DNA of 64,000 nucleotides from Harmothoe impar (GCA_947462335.1 OX381721.1:36320303-36384302); one strand, 5' to 3'. Positions 20,336 to 30,398 are shown, counted from the first letter of the stretch. Translations and numbers: made by a program. The notes: generated by a model not told the origin, from the letters alone.

Positions 20336-20560
20336 CATACCCGCCGCGTTCAGTCAATCAACCGAGATCTTTTTCTGTGGTGGTGTAGAAGGATCTCCCC
20401 CCTGAGGTTACAAAGTCACCTCTTTATTTAAGGGGCTACGAGCCGCAAAGTCGCTTTCGCAAAGTCGCAAGAAATATTCAAGTCAAAAAGTCAAATTCAT
20501 CAACTATCAGTACAGTCGTTTGAAAGTCATCAAGTCACCGAAAAACTCCTCTACAGTCAC
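20336..20560. repeat. Degraded family K-like repeat
   Basis: Contains GGATCTCCCCCCTGAGGTTA, AAAGTCGCTTTCGCAAAGTCGC and CATCAAGTCACCG, resembling the K copies at 9619-9823 and 28985-29186 in diverged form. Confidence 0.45.
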
Positions 20561-20574
20561 CTCCGACTCGCCTC

Positions 20575-20785
20575 CTCCCTACCCCCCCTAAAGGGGGGTA
20601 AGGAGGAAGCGATTCCCTAGAGATCAGATAATTATTTTTTTTTTCTCCCGAGCAGACCCCAAAGGCCCCTCTCCCCCCCAAGTGCCCGCCCACCCCATAA
20701 ATAGTGCCCCCCTCCCCCCCCCCTCCCCTCCCCATGCATCTTAAAGTGCCCCCCTCCCCCCCCTCCCCTCCCCTCCCCCCTTATA
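20575..20785. repeat. Polypyrimidine C-rich tract
   Basis: Dominated by CCCCTCCCC runs, including a duplicated GTGCCCCCCTCCCC segment near 20702 and 20747. Such strand-asymmetric tracts can form triplex or G-quadruplex structures. Confidence 0.75.
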
Positions 20786-20819
20786 GAAGCCTCTCATTAG
20801 CTAGTCCAAGTCATGTGAC

Positions 20820-21262
20820 CAAAAGAGAGGCGTAGTCTGTCTATTGTCTATATTATGCAAATGAGGGAGGGGGTCAGGTCACGTGACCAAGGGGGTGTGG
20901 CCTATTTTCCAAATAAAGAGCGCTTCCGGTCACGTGACCAAAGGGGTGTGGTCCTATTATGCAAATGAGGGGGTCACGTGACCCATTATTATGCAAATGA
21001 GGGAGTCACGTGACCAAATGGAAGCCACTGATTGGCTGGTGATCAAAGGGGCGTAGTCTACTATGCAAATGAGGGGGTCACGTGATCAAGGGGGCGTGGC
21101 CTATTATGCAAATGAGGGGGTCACGTGACCAAATGGTGGCCCCTGATTGGCTGGTGATCAAGGGGGCGTGGCCTATTACGTAATTATGCAAATGAGGGGG
21201 CGTGGCCTATTACGTAATTATGCAAATGAGGGGGTCACGTGACCACATGGAGGCCTCTGATT
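20820..21262. promoter_or_regulatory. Promoter/enhancer-like motif array in the right TIR
   Basis: Mirror of the left array but longer inward. ATGCAAAT occurs seven times between 20856 and 21230, with GTCACGTGACC palindromes, TGATTGGCTG (inverted CCAAT), TTACGTAA and GGGGCGTGGCC. The inner part (20820-20986) has extra units absent from the left TIR. Confidence 0.6.
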
Positions 21263-21330
21263 GGCTGCAGGTCGATTGAGTAATAAACAGTAGTTAACTA
21301 TAGTCCCGTTCCGATACATACTATACTACT
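20987..21330 (-). repeat. Right terminal inverted repeat
   Basis: Inverted counterpart of 12147-12490, equal length. It ends with the outer unique segment carrying CAGTAGTTAACTATAGTCCC. Confidence 0.93.
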
Positions 21331-21336
21331 TTCCTA
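21331..21336. repeat. Right 6-bp target site duplication (TTCCTA)
   Basis: Matches 12141-12146. The next bases open a family B element, so the 9.2-kb element inserted at or beside its edge. Confidence 0.85.
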
Positions 21337-21586
21337 CACTGAAAAAGTAAACTTGTCTCCAGACTCGTCGAAGTGACTGTCATAAAATAAACGAGTCAAA
21401 AGTTGTCTAACCTATCAGGTTACCATCCCACAAATAGAATCTGGAGCTGGCAAATGTTGGGTTTTGGGCTGGCACATGCCAAGTGGGTCCTCTATCTGCA
21501 GCTAGAAGACCCACTTCCTTGTCACTTGGACAAGTTTTTGACCGTCACTTTGAAGAGTCTGGAGACAAGTTTATTTTTTGAGTGTA
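21335..21586. mobile_element. MITE-like element, family B copy 3
   Basis: Starts TACACTGAAAAAGTAAACTT and ends with the inverted AAGTTTATTTTTTGAGTGTA. Interior CTGGAGCTGGCAAATG and the AGAAGACCCACTTCC hairpin are shared with the other B copies. Confidence 0.87.
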
Positions 21587-21686
21587 CAGAGAGAATCACC
21601 AAGGGACAAGGCATTGGTAACCCTTTCCTGTGGTGCTAAGTCGTATCCTGTAGAGCTTGGGGGTGGAGTATACATAGTTTCAGTAA

Positions 21687-22003
21687 GGTTGGTTGGTTGG
21701 TTGTTGGGTTGCTTTATGCCCTAATTAACAGCTCTGGTCATTTCAAGGGTGGTGATGGTGATTGAATCTATGAGGTGACTGAAGGTAGAAAGCACGCTCC
21801 CCCTACACTTTAACAGAGGCAATGGTTCATTTACATACCACACTAAATAGGCATAGTGGGAGATGGACAAGCCTTTGATATGCTGTATGCCTACCACAGC
21901 AGGGGGAGGTGGCAGCCCATACAGCAGGGTGCTGCTGAGTCACGAACCCACAGTATTGTGAGTGCCAGACGAACGCTCTACTGCCTGAGCTAGCTCCCCA
22001 ACC
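21687..22003 (-). mobile_element. tRNA-derived SINE
   Basis: On the minus strand the head at 22003-21935 has a Pol III A box (TAGCTCAGGCAGTAGAGC) and a B-box-like GGGTTCGTGACTC. The body runs through TTGAAATGACCAGAGC and GTTAATTAGGGCATAAAGC to an ACCAACCAACCAACC tail at 21710-21687. Head, body and simple-repeat tail together are the standard SINE architecture. Family not identified. Confidence 0.75.
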
Positions 22004-22096
22004 CTGTATCAATAAGGTGATACTCTGAACTTTGGTGTGCAAAGCGTTGTTCCTGAACATCTACACCCTGTATAAAGAAAAAAACAGTTTTGCCCC

Positions 22097-22413
22097 AAGG
22101 ACACTTAAAAACATAAACTGGTTTCTCATCACCGCGCGCATCATGAAAATTGGGAAATTGGGAAAACTTAAAAAAAAATTTAAATCTTTAATAAAAATAT
22201 GTTAAAAAGTGGACAAACATTGGCATATTTGGTATAAAATTAAAGCTTTCACTGTCACTCTTAATTACGAAAATGTGAAAATCCTTTGCGAAAAGTCTTA
22301 ATTTCCCTATACATTTTACACCTCAGTAAAAAAAAAAAGTTTAAACAAAAAACGCCCTCGTCATATTTTTCACTGTCGGGTGATGAGAAACAACTTTTTT
22401 TTAAATGGCCCAA
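22097..22413. mobile_element. MITE-like element, family Q copy 2
   Basis: Shares TAAACTGGTTTCTCATCACC, CGCGCATCATG, AAACGCCCTCGTCAT and GGGTGATGAGAAACAAC with copy 1 at 1866-2234. The extreme ends are degraded. Confidence 0.72.
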
Positions 22414-22756
22414 TCAATAGATGTCCTTACTTTGAATAGCAAAGCACAGCCATCAGTAAGTTGCTGTGTGACTGACTGTACTAAATGTGTAGGGGTTACA
22501 AGAATAGAGGTCCATACTGTAGGTCAGGTGCTATACAGTGGCTGCTCAGGGGGACGGGGTGTATTAAATAGTGAGAGTTGACTTCGCGGCTGAACTCCCT
22601 TGAAGGAGATTGAAGGGCCCTAGGCCATACATTGGCCATCACCAATGCCACAAAGAACAAGCCAGCTCAGGCTGATGTAAGATGCTTTCTTTTTGCGGCA
22701 CCTGCTAGCAATCTAGTTAAAGCTTGACCATCATGGTTGAAGTGAGGCCAAAAGCA
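22414..22756. other. Non-coding stretch
   Basis: No exon or repeat recognised. Confidence 0.4.
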
Positions 22757-22865
22757 CTTTTGGATATAGTTCAGTTTTGATTCACAAGAGGTCTCTTAAG
22801 GGCTGGGAGCTCAGCTCTTAGAGGCACAAGATAGGGTGAATATGTTGTAGCTGGACAATGTTCAT
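22757..22865. repeat. Left half of an interspersed repeat split by the 5.7-kb element
   Basis: GGATATAGTTCAGTTTTGAT through GTAGCTGGACAATGTTCAT matches 48493-48598, and its continuation resumes at 28602-28704. Confidence 0.88.
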
Positions 22866-22879
22866 CCCAGGTAGAAAAA

Positions 22880-23420
22880 TATCATGATAAATATCATGAT
22901 TTATTATATTTAAAAAAACATAGTTTTTTCGCGGAAATCATGATTTTTTAATCATGTTAAATCATGATAATATTATACTATATTATGATTTCTATCATGA
23001 TTTATCAGAGTAAATCGCCATCATTCTGGAAAAACAGTGTTGAATTCATCATGTTATATTACACTTTAGCATGATTTAGTATATTTACTCATGATATGTA
23101 TCATGCTTTAAGCATGATAGTTATCATGATTTATTATACTTTATCATGATATACATCATAATGAATATCATAATTTATCATACTTTCAAAATCATGATTT
23201 CCGTGAAAAAACTATGATTATTTCAACATGATATTATCATGTTTTATTATACTTTATCATGATATACATCATAAATGATATCATGATTTATCATACTTTA
23301 AAAATTGTGATTTCCGTGAAAAAACTATGATTATTTAAACATGATATCGACCATGTTTTGTTATAGTTTATCATGATATATCATAATTAATATCATGATT
23401 TATCATACTTTGGAAATCCT
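22880..23420. repeat. ATCATGAT satellite, left arm
   Basis: Dense ATCATGAT, TATCATGATTTATYAT and TTTCCGTGAAAAAACTATGAT motifs, with one ~125-bp unit repeated near 23190 and 23310. Confidence 0.88.
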
Positions 23421-23534
23421 GAGTTTTGCTATAGTTTTTATTGGGTGGGGCTGGTATTTTATTTTGGGGGTCTGTGATATTTCATCACCATTAGCTCCAT
23501 CAATTAAGGCCGGGCCCTGGAGCAATGAGGCTGG

Positions 23535-23757
23535 ATCCTGGGTCTTGGAGCCTTGGGGCCGGCTCCTGGAGCCTTGAGGCCGGGCCCTGGAGCATTGAGG
23601 CCGGGTCCTGGAGCCTTGAGGCCGGGTCCTGGAGCCTTGGGGCCAGGGCCTGGAGCCTTGGGGGCCGGGTCCTGGAGCCTTGGGGCCGGGTCCTGGAGCC
23701 TTGAGGCCGGGTCCTGGAGCCTTGAGGCCGGGTCCTGGAGCCTTGAGGCCGGCTGGA
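23535..23757. repeat. 21-bp GC-rich minisatellite
   Basis: About ten units of GGAGCCTTGAGGCCGGGTCC plus T. As 21 is divisible by three, frames stay open through it (EAGSWSL in one frame). It ends shortly before a donor-like ACAG|GTAAAC at 23771/23772. Confidence 0.92.
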
Positions 23758-23799
23758 GGGTTGGAAAACAGGTAAACCTGGAGAAAAAAGAGTTATAAA

Positions 23800-24755
23800 T
23801 TATCTTAAATTATAACAAATGACATATGCATCGATGTTAAAATAGTCAGAGATTCCATTACTGATATCTATTTTGACTAATAATGAGTTACAGTGGGCCG
23901 GACAAGCAGTTATATTTTATAATACATTACAAATATTCCAGATGTAACTCAACTAGAATTGCAACTAAGTAGGGGAAACAAAGTAGGGGCAACAAAGTAT
24001 GAGCTATTACTATTACTGCATAAGATGTAATTATCATTCTTTTTGAATAAACTATATGTATACATACCCGGCAGCATGTACATGTACATGTGGTCAGTCT
24101 GCTGTCCTCTGTACTACTGGTCACTCTTTTTAAGAATAGCTGTTATCTCGCACCTCTGACTAAGGCTTGCTGTGTGGGGGCAGGGCTATTGTCTTAGGGG
24201 TCTATTGTTTCATGGGTCGCACCTGCCAGGTGGGGGGAGGTGCGAACATAAGGGTGGTGGAGGGGGGGGGGTGGTGTTACCAAACCAAAATATGGAAACA
24301 TATTAATTATTATAAAATAGTTTTCAATGACATCAGAATCTAGTTGCATACATTGTCAGCATTATAGACATATTTTTATTTTTTCCCTGTGATAAGTATT
24401 AGTTATATAATAATCATTTTGTATCAACATCTAGTATAATGGGAAGTATAACTTCACTGGTGATGTTATACGAGTATAGCAAGGAAGAGACTGTCTCACA
24501 CCAAACTTGAAGCGTAGGAGAGTAGACAAAAATGTTGTATGTAATATATCTATTCAGGCGCTTTACTGATTAAACACCACATTGTTGGTGATAAAATGAA
24601 TATAAAGCCTCTGTGCAGCCAAAACCTATTATATATATATATATATACCAGCTTTAGGTCAGCTTCACGTTTTGACCTCTACAAACCTTCCAGAAATACG
24701 TAGTTTGAAGCAAATATGAACGTTGCTTTACCTCTGATCAACTTATGTGTGTTTA
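23800..24755. other. Unique core sequence of the 5.7-kb element
   Basis: AT-rich, with a short TA run at 24631-24650 and a G run near 24262. No gene or splice-bounded exon recognised. Confidence 0.4.
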
Positions 24756-24759
24756 CAGG

Positions 24760-25283
24760 GGCCAAGGTGTGCGGGAAACACTATAGTATAGTATAGTAAC
24801 TATAGTAAACTATAGTAAAGGTGTGCGGGAAACACTATAGTATAGTATAGTAACTATAGTAAACTATAGTAAAGGTGTGCGGGAAACACTATAGTATTCT
24901 ATAGTGGTATTATAGTAACTATAGTAAATCATAGTAAAATATACTATAGTTTACTACAGTGTCAAGGTGTGCGGGAAACACTATAGTATACTATAGTAAC
25001 TATAGTAAACTATAGTAAAGGTGTGCGGGAAACACTATAGTATTCTATAGTGGTATTATAGTAACTATAGTAAATCATAGTAAAATATACTATAGTTTAC
25101 TACAGTGTCAAGGTGTGCGGGAAACACTATAGTATAGTATACTATAGTAAACTGCAGTAAACTATAATAAAATGTACTGTAGTTTACTATAGTGTCAAGG
25201 TGTGCGGGAAACCCTGTTGTATACTATGATAAACTACAGAAAACTATAGTAAAATATACTATAGTTTACTATAGTGGCAAGGC
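24760..25283. repeat. Minisatellite with GTGTGCGGGAAAC and ACTATAGT palindromes
   Basis: Seven units start AAGGTGTGCGGGAAACACTA and continue with ACTATAGTAAACTATAGT palindromes. Spacing alternates (about 50 to 93 bp) with a higher-order duplication near 24872 and 25020. Confidence 0.9.
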
Positions 25284-25297
25284 GTGTAAGGAATACC

Positions 25298-25996
25298 CCG
25301 GCCCTAGGAAGCTGTAGGAGGTGGTGGGCGACTGTGGGAGGTGTAGGGCCTCTCTACCCAGCCTACCCCACCCCTAGAAAGCTGTGGGAGGTGGTGGGCG
25401 ACTGTGGGAGGTGTAGGGCTTCTCTACCCGGTCTACCCCACCCCTAGAAAGCTGTGGGAGGTGGTGGGCGACTGTGGGAGGTGTAGGGCCTCTCTACCCA
25501 GCCTACCCCACCCCTAGAAAGCTGTGGGAGGTGGTGGGCGACTGTGGGAGGTGTAGGGCTTCTCTACCCGGTCTACCCCACCCCTAGAAAGCTGTGGGAG
25601 GTGGTGGGCGACTGTGGGAGGTGTAGGGCTTCTCTACCCAGCCTACCCCACCCCTAGAAAGCTGTGGGAGGTGGTGGGCGACTGTGGGAGGTGTAAGGCT
25701 TCTCTACCCAGCCTACCCCACCCCTAGAAAGCTGTAGGAGGTGGTGGGCGACTGTGGGAGGTGTAGGGCCTCTCTACCCAGCCTACCCCACCCCTAGAAA
25801 GCTGTGGGAGGTGGTGGGCGACTGTGGGAGGTGTAAGGCTTCTCTACCCGGTCTACCCCACCCCTAGGAAGCCTAGGAGATGGTGGACGACTGTGGGAGG
25901 TGTAGGGCTTCTCTACCCGGTCTACCCCACCCCTAGGAAGCCTACCCCGGCCCTAGGAAGCTGTAGGAGGTGGTGGGCGACTGTGGGAGGTGTAGG
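25298..25996. repeat. 70-bp minisatellite, part 1
   Basis: About ten 70-bp units containing GCTGTGGGAGGTGGTGGGCG and CCTACCCCACCCCTAG. Two variants (GGCCTCTCTACCCAGCC and GGCTTCTCTACCCGGTC) alternate. It resumes at 27009 after the nested element. Open frames across it are a by-product. Confidence 0.95.
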
Positions 25997-27008
25997 TAGC
26001 GATGACAGCCCAAAAATAGGTTCCCATCAGAATAACATGAGAAATAGCTCAAACGAAGCGCATTGAAAGCAGCTTTCCATAGAACTTTAAAGCAAGTTAA
26101 AATTCCTTCTAGAAGAGATTATATGGTACTTTAAATATCAATATTGTAAAATACTTTCTGCCATTCCCGGGCCGGCGATATTTGCCAAACATTTAGATAA
26201 GACCGACCCTTAAACATGCACTGTGTAGTGTGTGCGGTGTCATTGGACATTACTTTACATAACTACACATAGCTTTTGATTGAAAAGGCCGATTTACAAA
26301 CCAATTACATCCGAGTAAAGCTAAGAATTAGGAGATTAAGACATATAAGGGCTGTTTTATAACTAGAATTATAAATATTATAAGTCACATGTCAAACACA
26401 GATCTTCAAAAACTTTTTTTTTAAATTGACAAAAAATGCATCTTACTCACTTAAAAAGCGCAGAAAAGCGCAGCTACATACATGTGTAATGATAACATTT
26501 TCTAAATGCAAAAATACTGTAGAATAACCCCCTATTTTGGGCTAGCTTATAAATTCAATACTTTTCTCCAAAAATTGTCTCAAACTTCTGAGTCTTTCCG
26601 AACTCATTTTTTCTTCAAATGTTGGTAGATTTTTCTCAAAATGGTATTAAACTGTAGCCTTTTATGTTCTTATATCGATTATAACTCTCTGTGATGTGTA
26701 AACATACAGTAATGTATTTTATTTCAATGGTTTCTACTACAAGTGCCCTGATTTGACCAAATATTGGTGCAGGGCGGTCTGGCAGAAACTGAGATTCGCC
26801 CAACAAACCATAGCTGTACACACATTTTAAATAACTATTCTAGAAAACTTTACCCACTAATAGATAGATCAGGTTTTTCTCTTTAAATACATACCACCCA
26901 TTCGCGATTCTGACAAACAGAACCTTTCCTATGGCAAAATTACACACACCTGTTTAGCATAGTGACAGATACAATACTCAACACCCGTGGATTGGACTGT
27001 CATCGCTA
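25997..27008. mobile_element. 1.0-kb nested DNA element with hAT-like ends
   Basis: TAGCGATGACAGCCCAA at the left and the complement of TAGCGATGACAGTCCAA at the right form 17-bp inverted ends with one mismatch. They are flanked by GTGTAGG (25990-25996 and 27009-27015), sequence of the 70-bp array it interrupts. TAGCG fits the YARNG end rule of hAT elements, though hATs normally duplicate 8 bp. The interior is AT-rich with no coding capacity, so it is non-autonomous. Confidence 0.82.
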
Positions 27009-27175
27009 GTGTAGGGCCTCTCTACCCAGCCTACCCCACCCCTAGAAAGCTGTAGGAGATGGTGGAAGACTGTGGGAGGTGTAGGGCCTCTCTACCCAGC
27101 CTACCCCACCCCTAGGAAGCCTACCCCAGCCCTAGGAAGCTGTAGGAGGTGGTGGGAGGTGTAGGGCTACTCTCA
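27009..27175. repeat. 70-bp minisatellite, part 2
   Basis: Two to three further units of the array interrupted by the nested element. Confidence 0.9.
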
Positions 27176-27319
27176 TACTCCCCATCAGTGAGTTGAACTA
27201 TGTTGTTTCTTCACACTGACAATTCACTCTGTGTATTGTGGGTAGCTAACCGCTAGCGGTTAATGATATGCATAGATCATTGGGCAGTGGTGATGTGGCT
27301 GTCCATATATGGTTGTATG

Positions 27320-28590
27320 TATACTGTTTTCATCATATATTACAATTAATCATGGTCACACAAAATCATAACAGATCATGCTTTTTCTTTCAATAGATAA
27401 GATCATAATATATTATAATTAATTATGGTTAGGTAAAATCATGATAACTCATGTTTTCAATCTCAATGGTTGAGATCATAATACGTCATGATATATTACA
27501 ATTATTCATGGTCAGGTAAAATCATAATAAATCATGCTATCTCTCTCAATACATAAGATCATGCTACATCATGATATATTATGATTTATTATGGTTGAGT
27601 AAAATCATGATACATCATGTTTTCCCTCTCAATAGGTGAGATCATGATAAAACATGATATATTACAATTAATCATGGTCAGGTAAAATCATGATAAATCA
27701 TGTTTTTTTCTCTCAATAGATAAGATCATCATAAATCATGATATATTATGATAAATTAAAATTAGGTAAAATCATGATAAATCATGTTTTCCTTCTCAAT
27801 AGATGAGATCATGACCAATCATAATTTATTACGATTAATCATGATTAGGTAAAGTTGTGATACATCATGTTTTCTCTCTCAATGGATAAGATCATGAAAA
27901 ATCATGACAAGGTATGATTTATCATAGTTAGGTGAAACCATGATAAATCATGTTTCCCCTCTGAATAGGAAATACCATAATAAAGTATGATTTATCATGA
28001 TTTATCATAATAGAAGAAAACATGATTTATCATAACTTTGCCTCTCAGGTTGTCAAATCATAATAAAGTATGGTTAATCATGATTAATCAAGGTAGGAAA
28101 AAACATGATTAATCATGATGTCCCCTGTTCGTATGTAATATCATAATAAAGTATGATTTATCACGATTAATTATGGTAGGAGAAAACATGATTAATTACG
28201 ATTTCACGCCTCAAAAGGTAATATCATAATAAAGTATGATTTAACATGATTAATCATGATAGCAGAAAGCATAATTAATTATGATTTCCCCCCTCAATAG
28301 GTAATATCATAATAAAGTATGATTTATCATGATTAATTATGGTAGCAGAAAACATGATTAATTACGATTTCACCCCTCAAAAGGTAATATCATAATAAAG
28401 TATGATTTAACATGATTAATCATGATAGCAGAAAGCATAATTAATTATGATTTCCCCCCTCAATAGGTAATATCATAATAAAGTATGATTTATCATGATT
28501 AATTATGGTAGCAGAAAACATGATTTATCATGAAATATCATGATATATCACGGTTCAACATGATAAATCATGATATTTATCATGTTATTT
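27320..28590. repeat. ATCATGAT satellite, right arm
   Basis: About 13 units of roughly 90 bp with GGTAAAATCATGATAAATCA and TCTCAATAGATAAGATCAT. The last 400 bp is a 176-bp higher-order duplication with AGCAGAAAGCATAATTAATT. It is longer than the left arm (about 540 bp), so the arms are unequal. Confidence 0.9.
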
Positions 28591-28601
28591 TTCTACCTGG
28601 G

Positions 28602-28704
28602 ATGATCCCCTGTCCAAACACTGCTGGCCTCTGGTGGAACTGTTATTCTAGTCTATGCGTGGAAAAATGCTGAACTTATTCCCTGACAGCCCAGCTTTAA
28701 CAAT
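28602..28704. repeat. Right half of the repeat split by the 5.7-kb element
   Basis: Continues the 22757-22865 half. It matches 48597-48692 through GTCCCCTGTCCAAACACTGC-like sequence, CTCTGGTGGAACTGTTATT and CCCTGACNGCCCAGCTTTAA. Confidence 0.88.
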
Positions 28705-28726
28705 TATTCCTCTTTTCAAAAACATT

Positions 28727-28977
28727 AAAGGCCACATAATGTCTATAATGCCCAAGGATCCATGTTCATTAGTCCGCATGATGCATTATTGGCGAGTAAC
28801 TCACCAGTGAATTGGCGAGTAACTCACCAGTGAATTGGCGAGTAACTCACCAGTGAGCACTATATTGGGGCATCATCCTATGTGCGCCATGTAAACTATC
28901 AAGGTATGTATCAACATCATACGGTGAATCTAGTCCGGGCGAGTTACTCGCGGTGTCTGCATTGGTGCATCATGCCC
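28727..28977. mobile_element. Family A MITE, copy with internal triplication
   Basis: The hairpin segment ATTGGCGAGTAACTCACCAG is tandemly repeated three times at 28787-28855. The second module (GTGTCTGCATTGGTGCATCA) closes the copy. Confidence 0.7.
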
Positions 28978-28984
28978 AATAAAG

Positions 28985-29186
28985 GGGGTGCAGAGGGGTC
29001 CCACCTGAGGTCGGAAAGCCGCCGAAATTAAGGGGTCTAGGTCACAAAGTCGCTCTATTGGACCCTTTATCCCATTGTCATTTTTGCCCAAAAGTCGCTA
29101 GGTCGCTTTTATAATTGCATTAGGTCGTAGGTCGCCTCCTAAATGGCCCAGGTCGCCAGGTCGCTTTTGACCGATCTGCAGTCACA
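28985..29186 (+). mobile_element. Interspersed repeat, family K copy 3
   Basis: GGGGTGCAGAGGGGTCCCAC opens it and CGCTTTTGACCGATCTGCAG closes it, with the same interior order as 9619-9823. Confidence 0.72.
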
Positions 29187-29200
29187 ATAAAAGGGCAAAG

Positions 29201-29414
29201 TACCGTAAATTCGCGGGTTGAACGCGAATCAACCTCAGCTTTCATTTGATACCAAACATGCCTATATAGGGTGCGGGTTATACGAGGGTTTTTTATTACT
29301 ATAGAACAGTACTAAAATAGAAGTTTTCAAACCCACAAACGGGTTATAGGATTCTCCGAGGTTGGGGGTGCGGGTTATACGCGAGATGCGGGTTATACGC
29401 GGGAATTTACGGTA
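29201..29414. mobile_element. MITE with TACCGTAAATTCGCGGG ends, family V-related
   Basis: TACCGTAAATTCGCGGGTT at the left and GGGAATTTACGGTA at the right are inverted. GCGGGTTATACGCGAG-type subrepeats lie inside. A fragment of the other V subtype adjoins it at about 29445-29515. Confidence 0.78.
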
Positions 29415-29767
29415 GATTGATACATGAAGCTTGATGCTAGCCATAGAGGGCTTATAGGATCGGCCCAAAGTCGCTTATACCGGAGTTAGGCTTATACACG
29501 AGGTTTTACTGTAACCATAGAGGGCTATGACTGAACAGGTAGAAGTGTGACACTTTGGTTGTAGAACACTAAGGTTGTGTTAGGTAAGGACCAACAGTTA
29601 TACCAGGGTCTGTGTCAGCACATGCTACTTAGTCCCTTAGCCAAACACCACAGCAATCCGCCAACATTCCTGCTACCCTACCCAGTCCCAAGCAGGGACT
29701 GTTCACAGCTGCCCTCTTGTCCACCATTTTGGCAGGATTTCCCACCAAAATGGCGCTGGTACCAACC

Positions 29768-30163
29768 TAGGGAGTGGTCATTTTTTTTACAACAGGGGGG
29801 GAGGGTTGGTAGATTTCCGCGCCAGCAGGTGGAAATATTTTTGATCCCTCCCACGAGAGGGGTAGAAATTTTTTCAGTTCCCCCTTCCAGGCGCGTTGAA
29901 ATTGAGCATGGCCAACCCCTTCGGGCTATAGTAACGCGCGGGCTTTTCCGCTAAAGAGGGGTGTAATTTTTTGGGTTCCCCCCTCAAGAGGGGTCAACAT
30001 TTTTTTGGTCGCCCCCTTGGCAGGTTGAAATTGAGCACGCCAGCCCCTTTTAGCTATATTAACACATGGGCTTTTTTGCTAAAAAGGGGTCCAGATATTT
30101 TTGGTCCCCCCCCCCAAATCCACCAACCCCCCCACCATGTTGTTAAAAAATGACCACTCCCTA
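29768..30163. mobile_element. MITE-like element, family D copy 3
   Basis: TAGGGAGTGGTCATTTTTTT at the left, TTGTTAAAAAATGACCACTC at the right. The interior has repeated TTTTTGGTCCCCCC-type C blocks. Open frames over it are not gene-like. Confidence 0.82.
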
Positions 30164-30398
30164 ATATATTCTGTCGAATCTGACAATTCTTCAGGCATGT
30201 ATATGTCAATTGGAAGTGACCAATGCATGCTATGGACCAATATTACAGGCTGTACCTTAGCCTAGGCCAGGGGGGGGGGTAAGAATTAAAGTGCCGGTGG
30301 GGAGTAGACCCTACTTGGCAGGAGTCGGCTCACCAGGCTCATTGACATACCTGGGGGATGTTTAAAGAGGAATGTTTGGTCTGTTTTAATCCGACTTC

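Larger units (their letters stand above)
12147..21330. mobile_element. 9.2-kb element with 344-bp TIRs, unknown family
   Basis: The element is bounded by 344-bp terminal inverted repeats (12147-12490 and 20987-21330), starts AGTAGTATAG, ends CTATACTACT, and has a TTCCTA duplication on each side. The near-identical termini indicate a fairly recent insertion. It carries two plausible ORFs on the minus strand (12693-13802, 18142-18495), a TATA-bearing plus-strand unit ending in a hairpin cluster (14718-15660), a 375-bp tandem array, a CA microsatellite and older MITE fragments. Six-bp duplications, long TIRs and an AG terminus are known for Maverick/Polinton elements, which are usually 15-20 kb and encode polymerase B, integrase, protease and ATPase. 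None of these is visible, so it would be a non-autonomous derivative or something else. FB/TU-like foldbacks also have subrepeated termini. Confidence 0.85.
22866..28601. mobile_element. 5.7-kb giant foldback element with satellite arms
   Basis: The termini are inverted, CCCAGGTAGAAAAATATCAT at the left and its complement at the right, identical for 39 bp with one mismatch. They continue into ATCATGAT-rich arms at 22880-23420 and 27320-28590. AT flanks both ends (22864-22865 and 28602-28603), so the duplication is AT or the ends include AT. The pre-insertion site is preserved as a paralogue at 48493-48692. The core (23421-27319) holds three minisatellites and a nested 1,012-bp element. There is no transposase ORF. 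Satellite-armed foldbacks are known as FB elements in Drosophila and TU elements in sea urchin. This is an architectural analogy only. Confidence 0.85.

Noticed and set aside
12147..21330. Calling the element a Maverick/Polinton outright
   Set aside because: Only the 6-bp duplication, long TIRs and AG terminus agree. Size is too small and all hallmark genes are missing.
25824..26066. Frame with PTPRKPRRWW-type repeats
   Set aside because: Produced by the 70-bp minisatellite and not conserved between units.
28787..28855. Regularly spaced repeats that might suggest a CRISPR array
   Set aside because: Units are directly adjacent without unique spacers and belong to a family A MITE in a eukaryotic genome.
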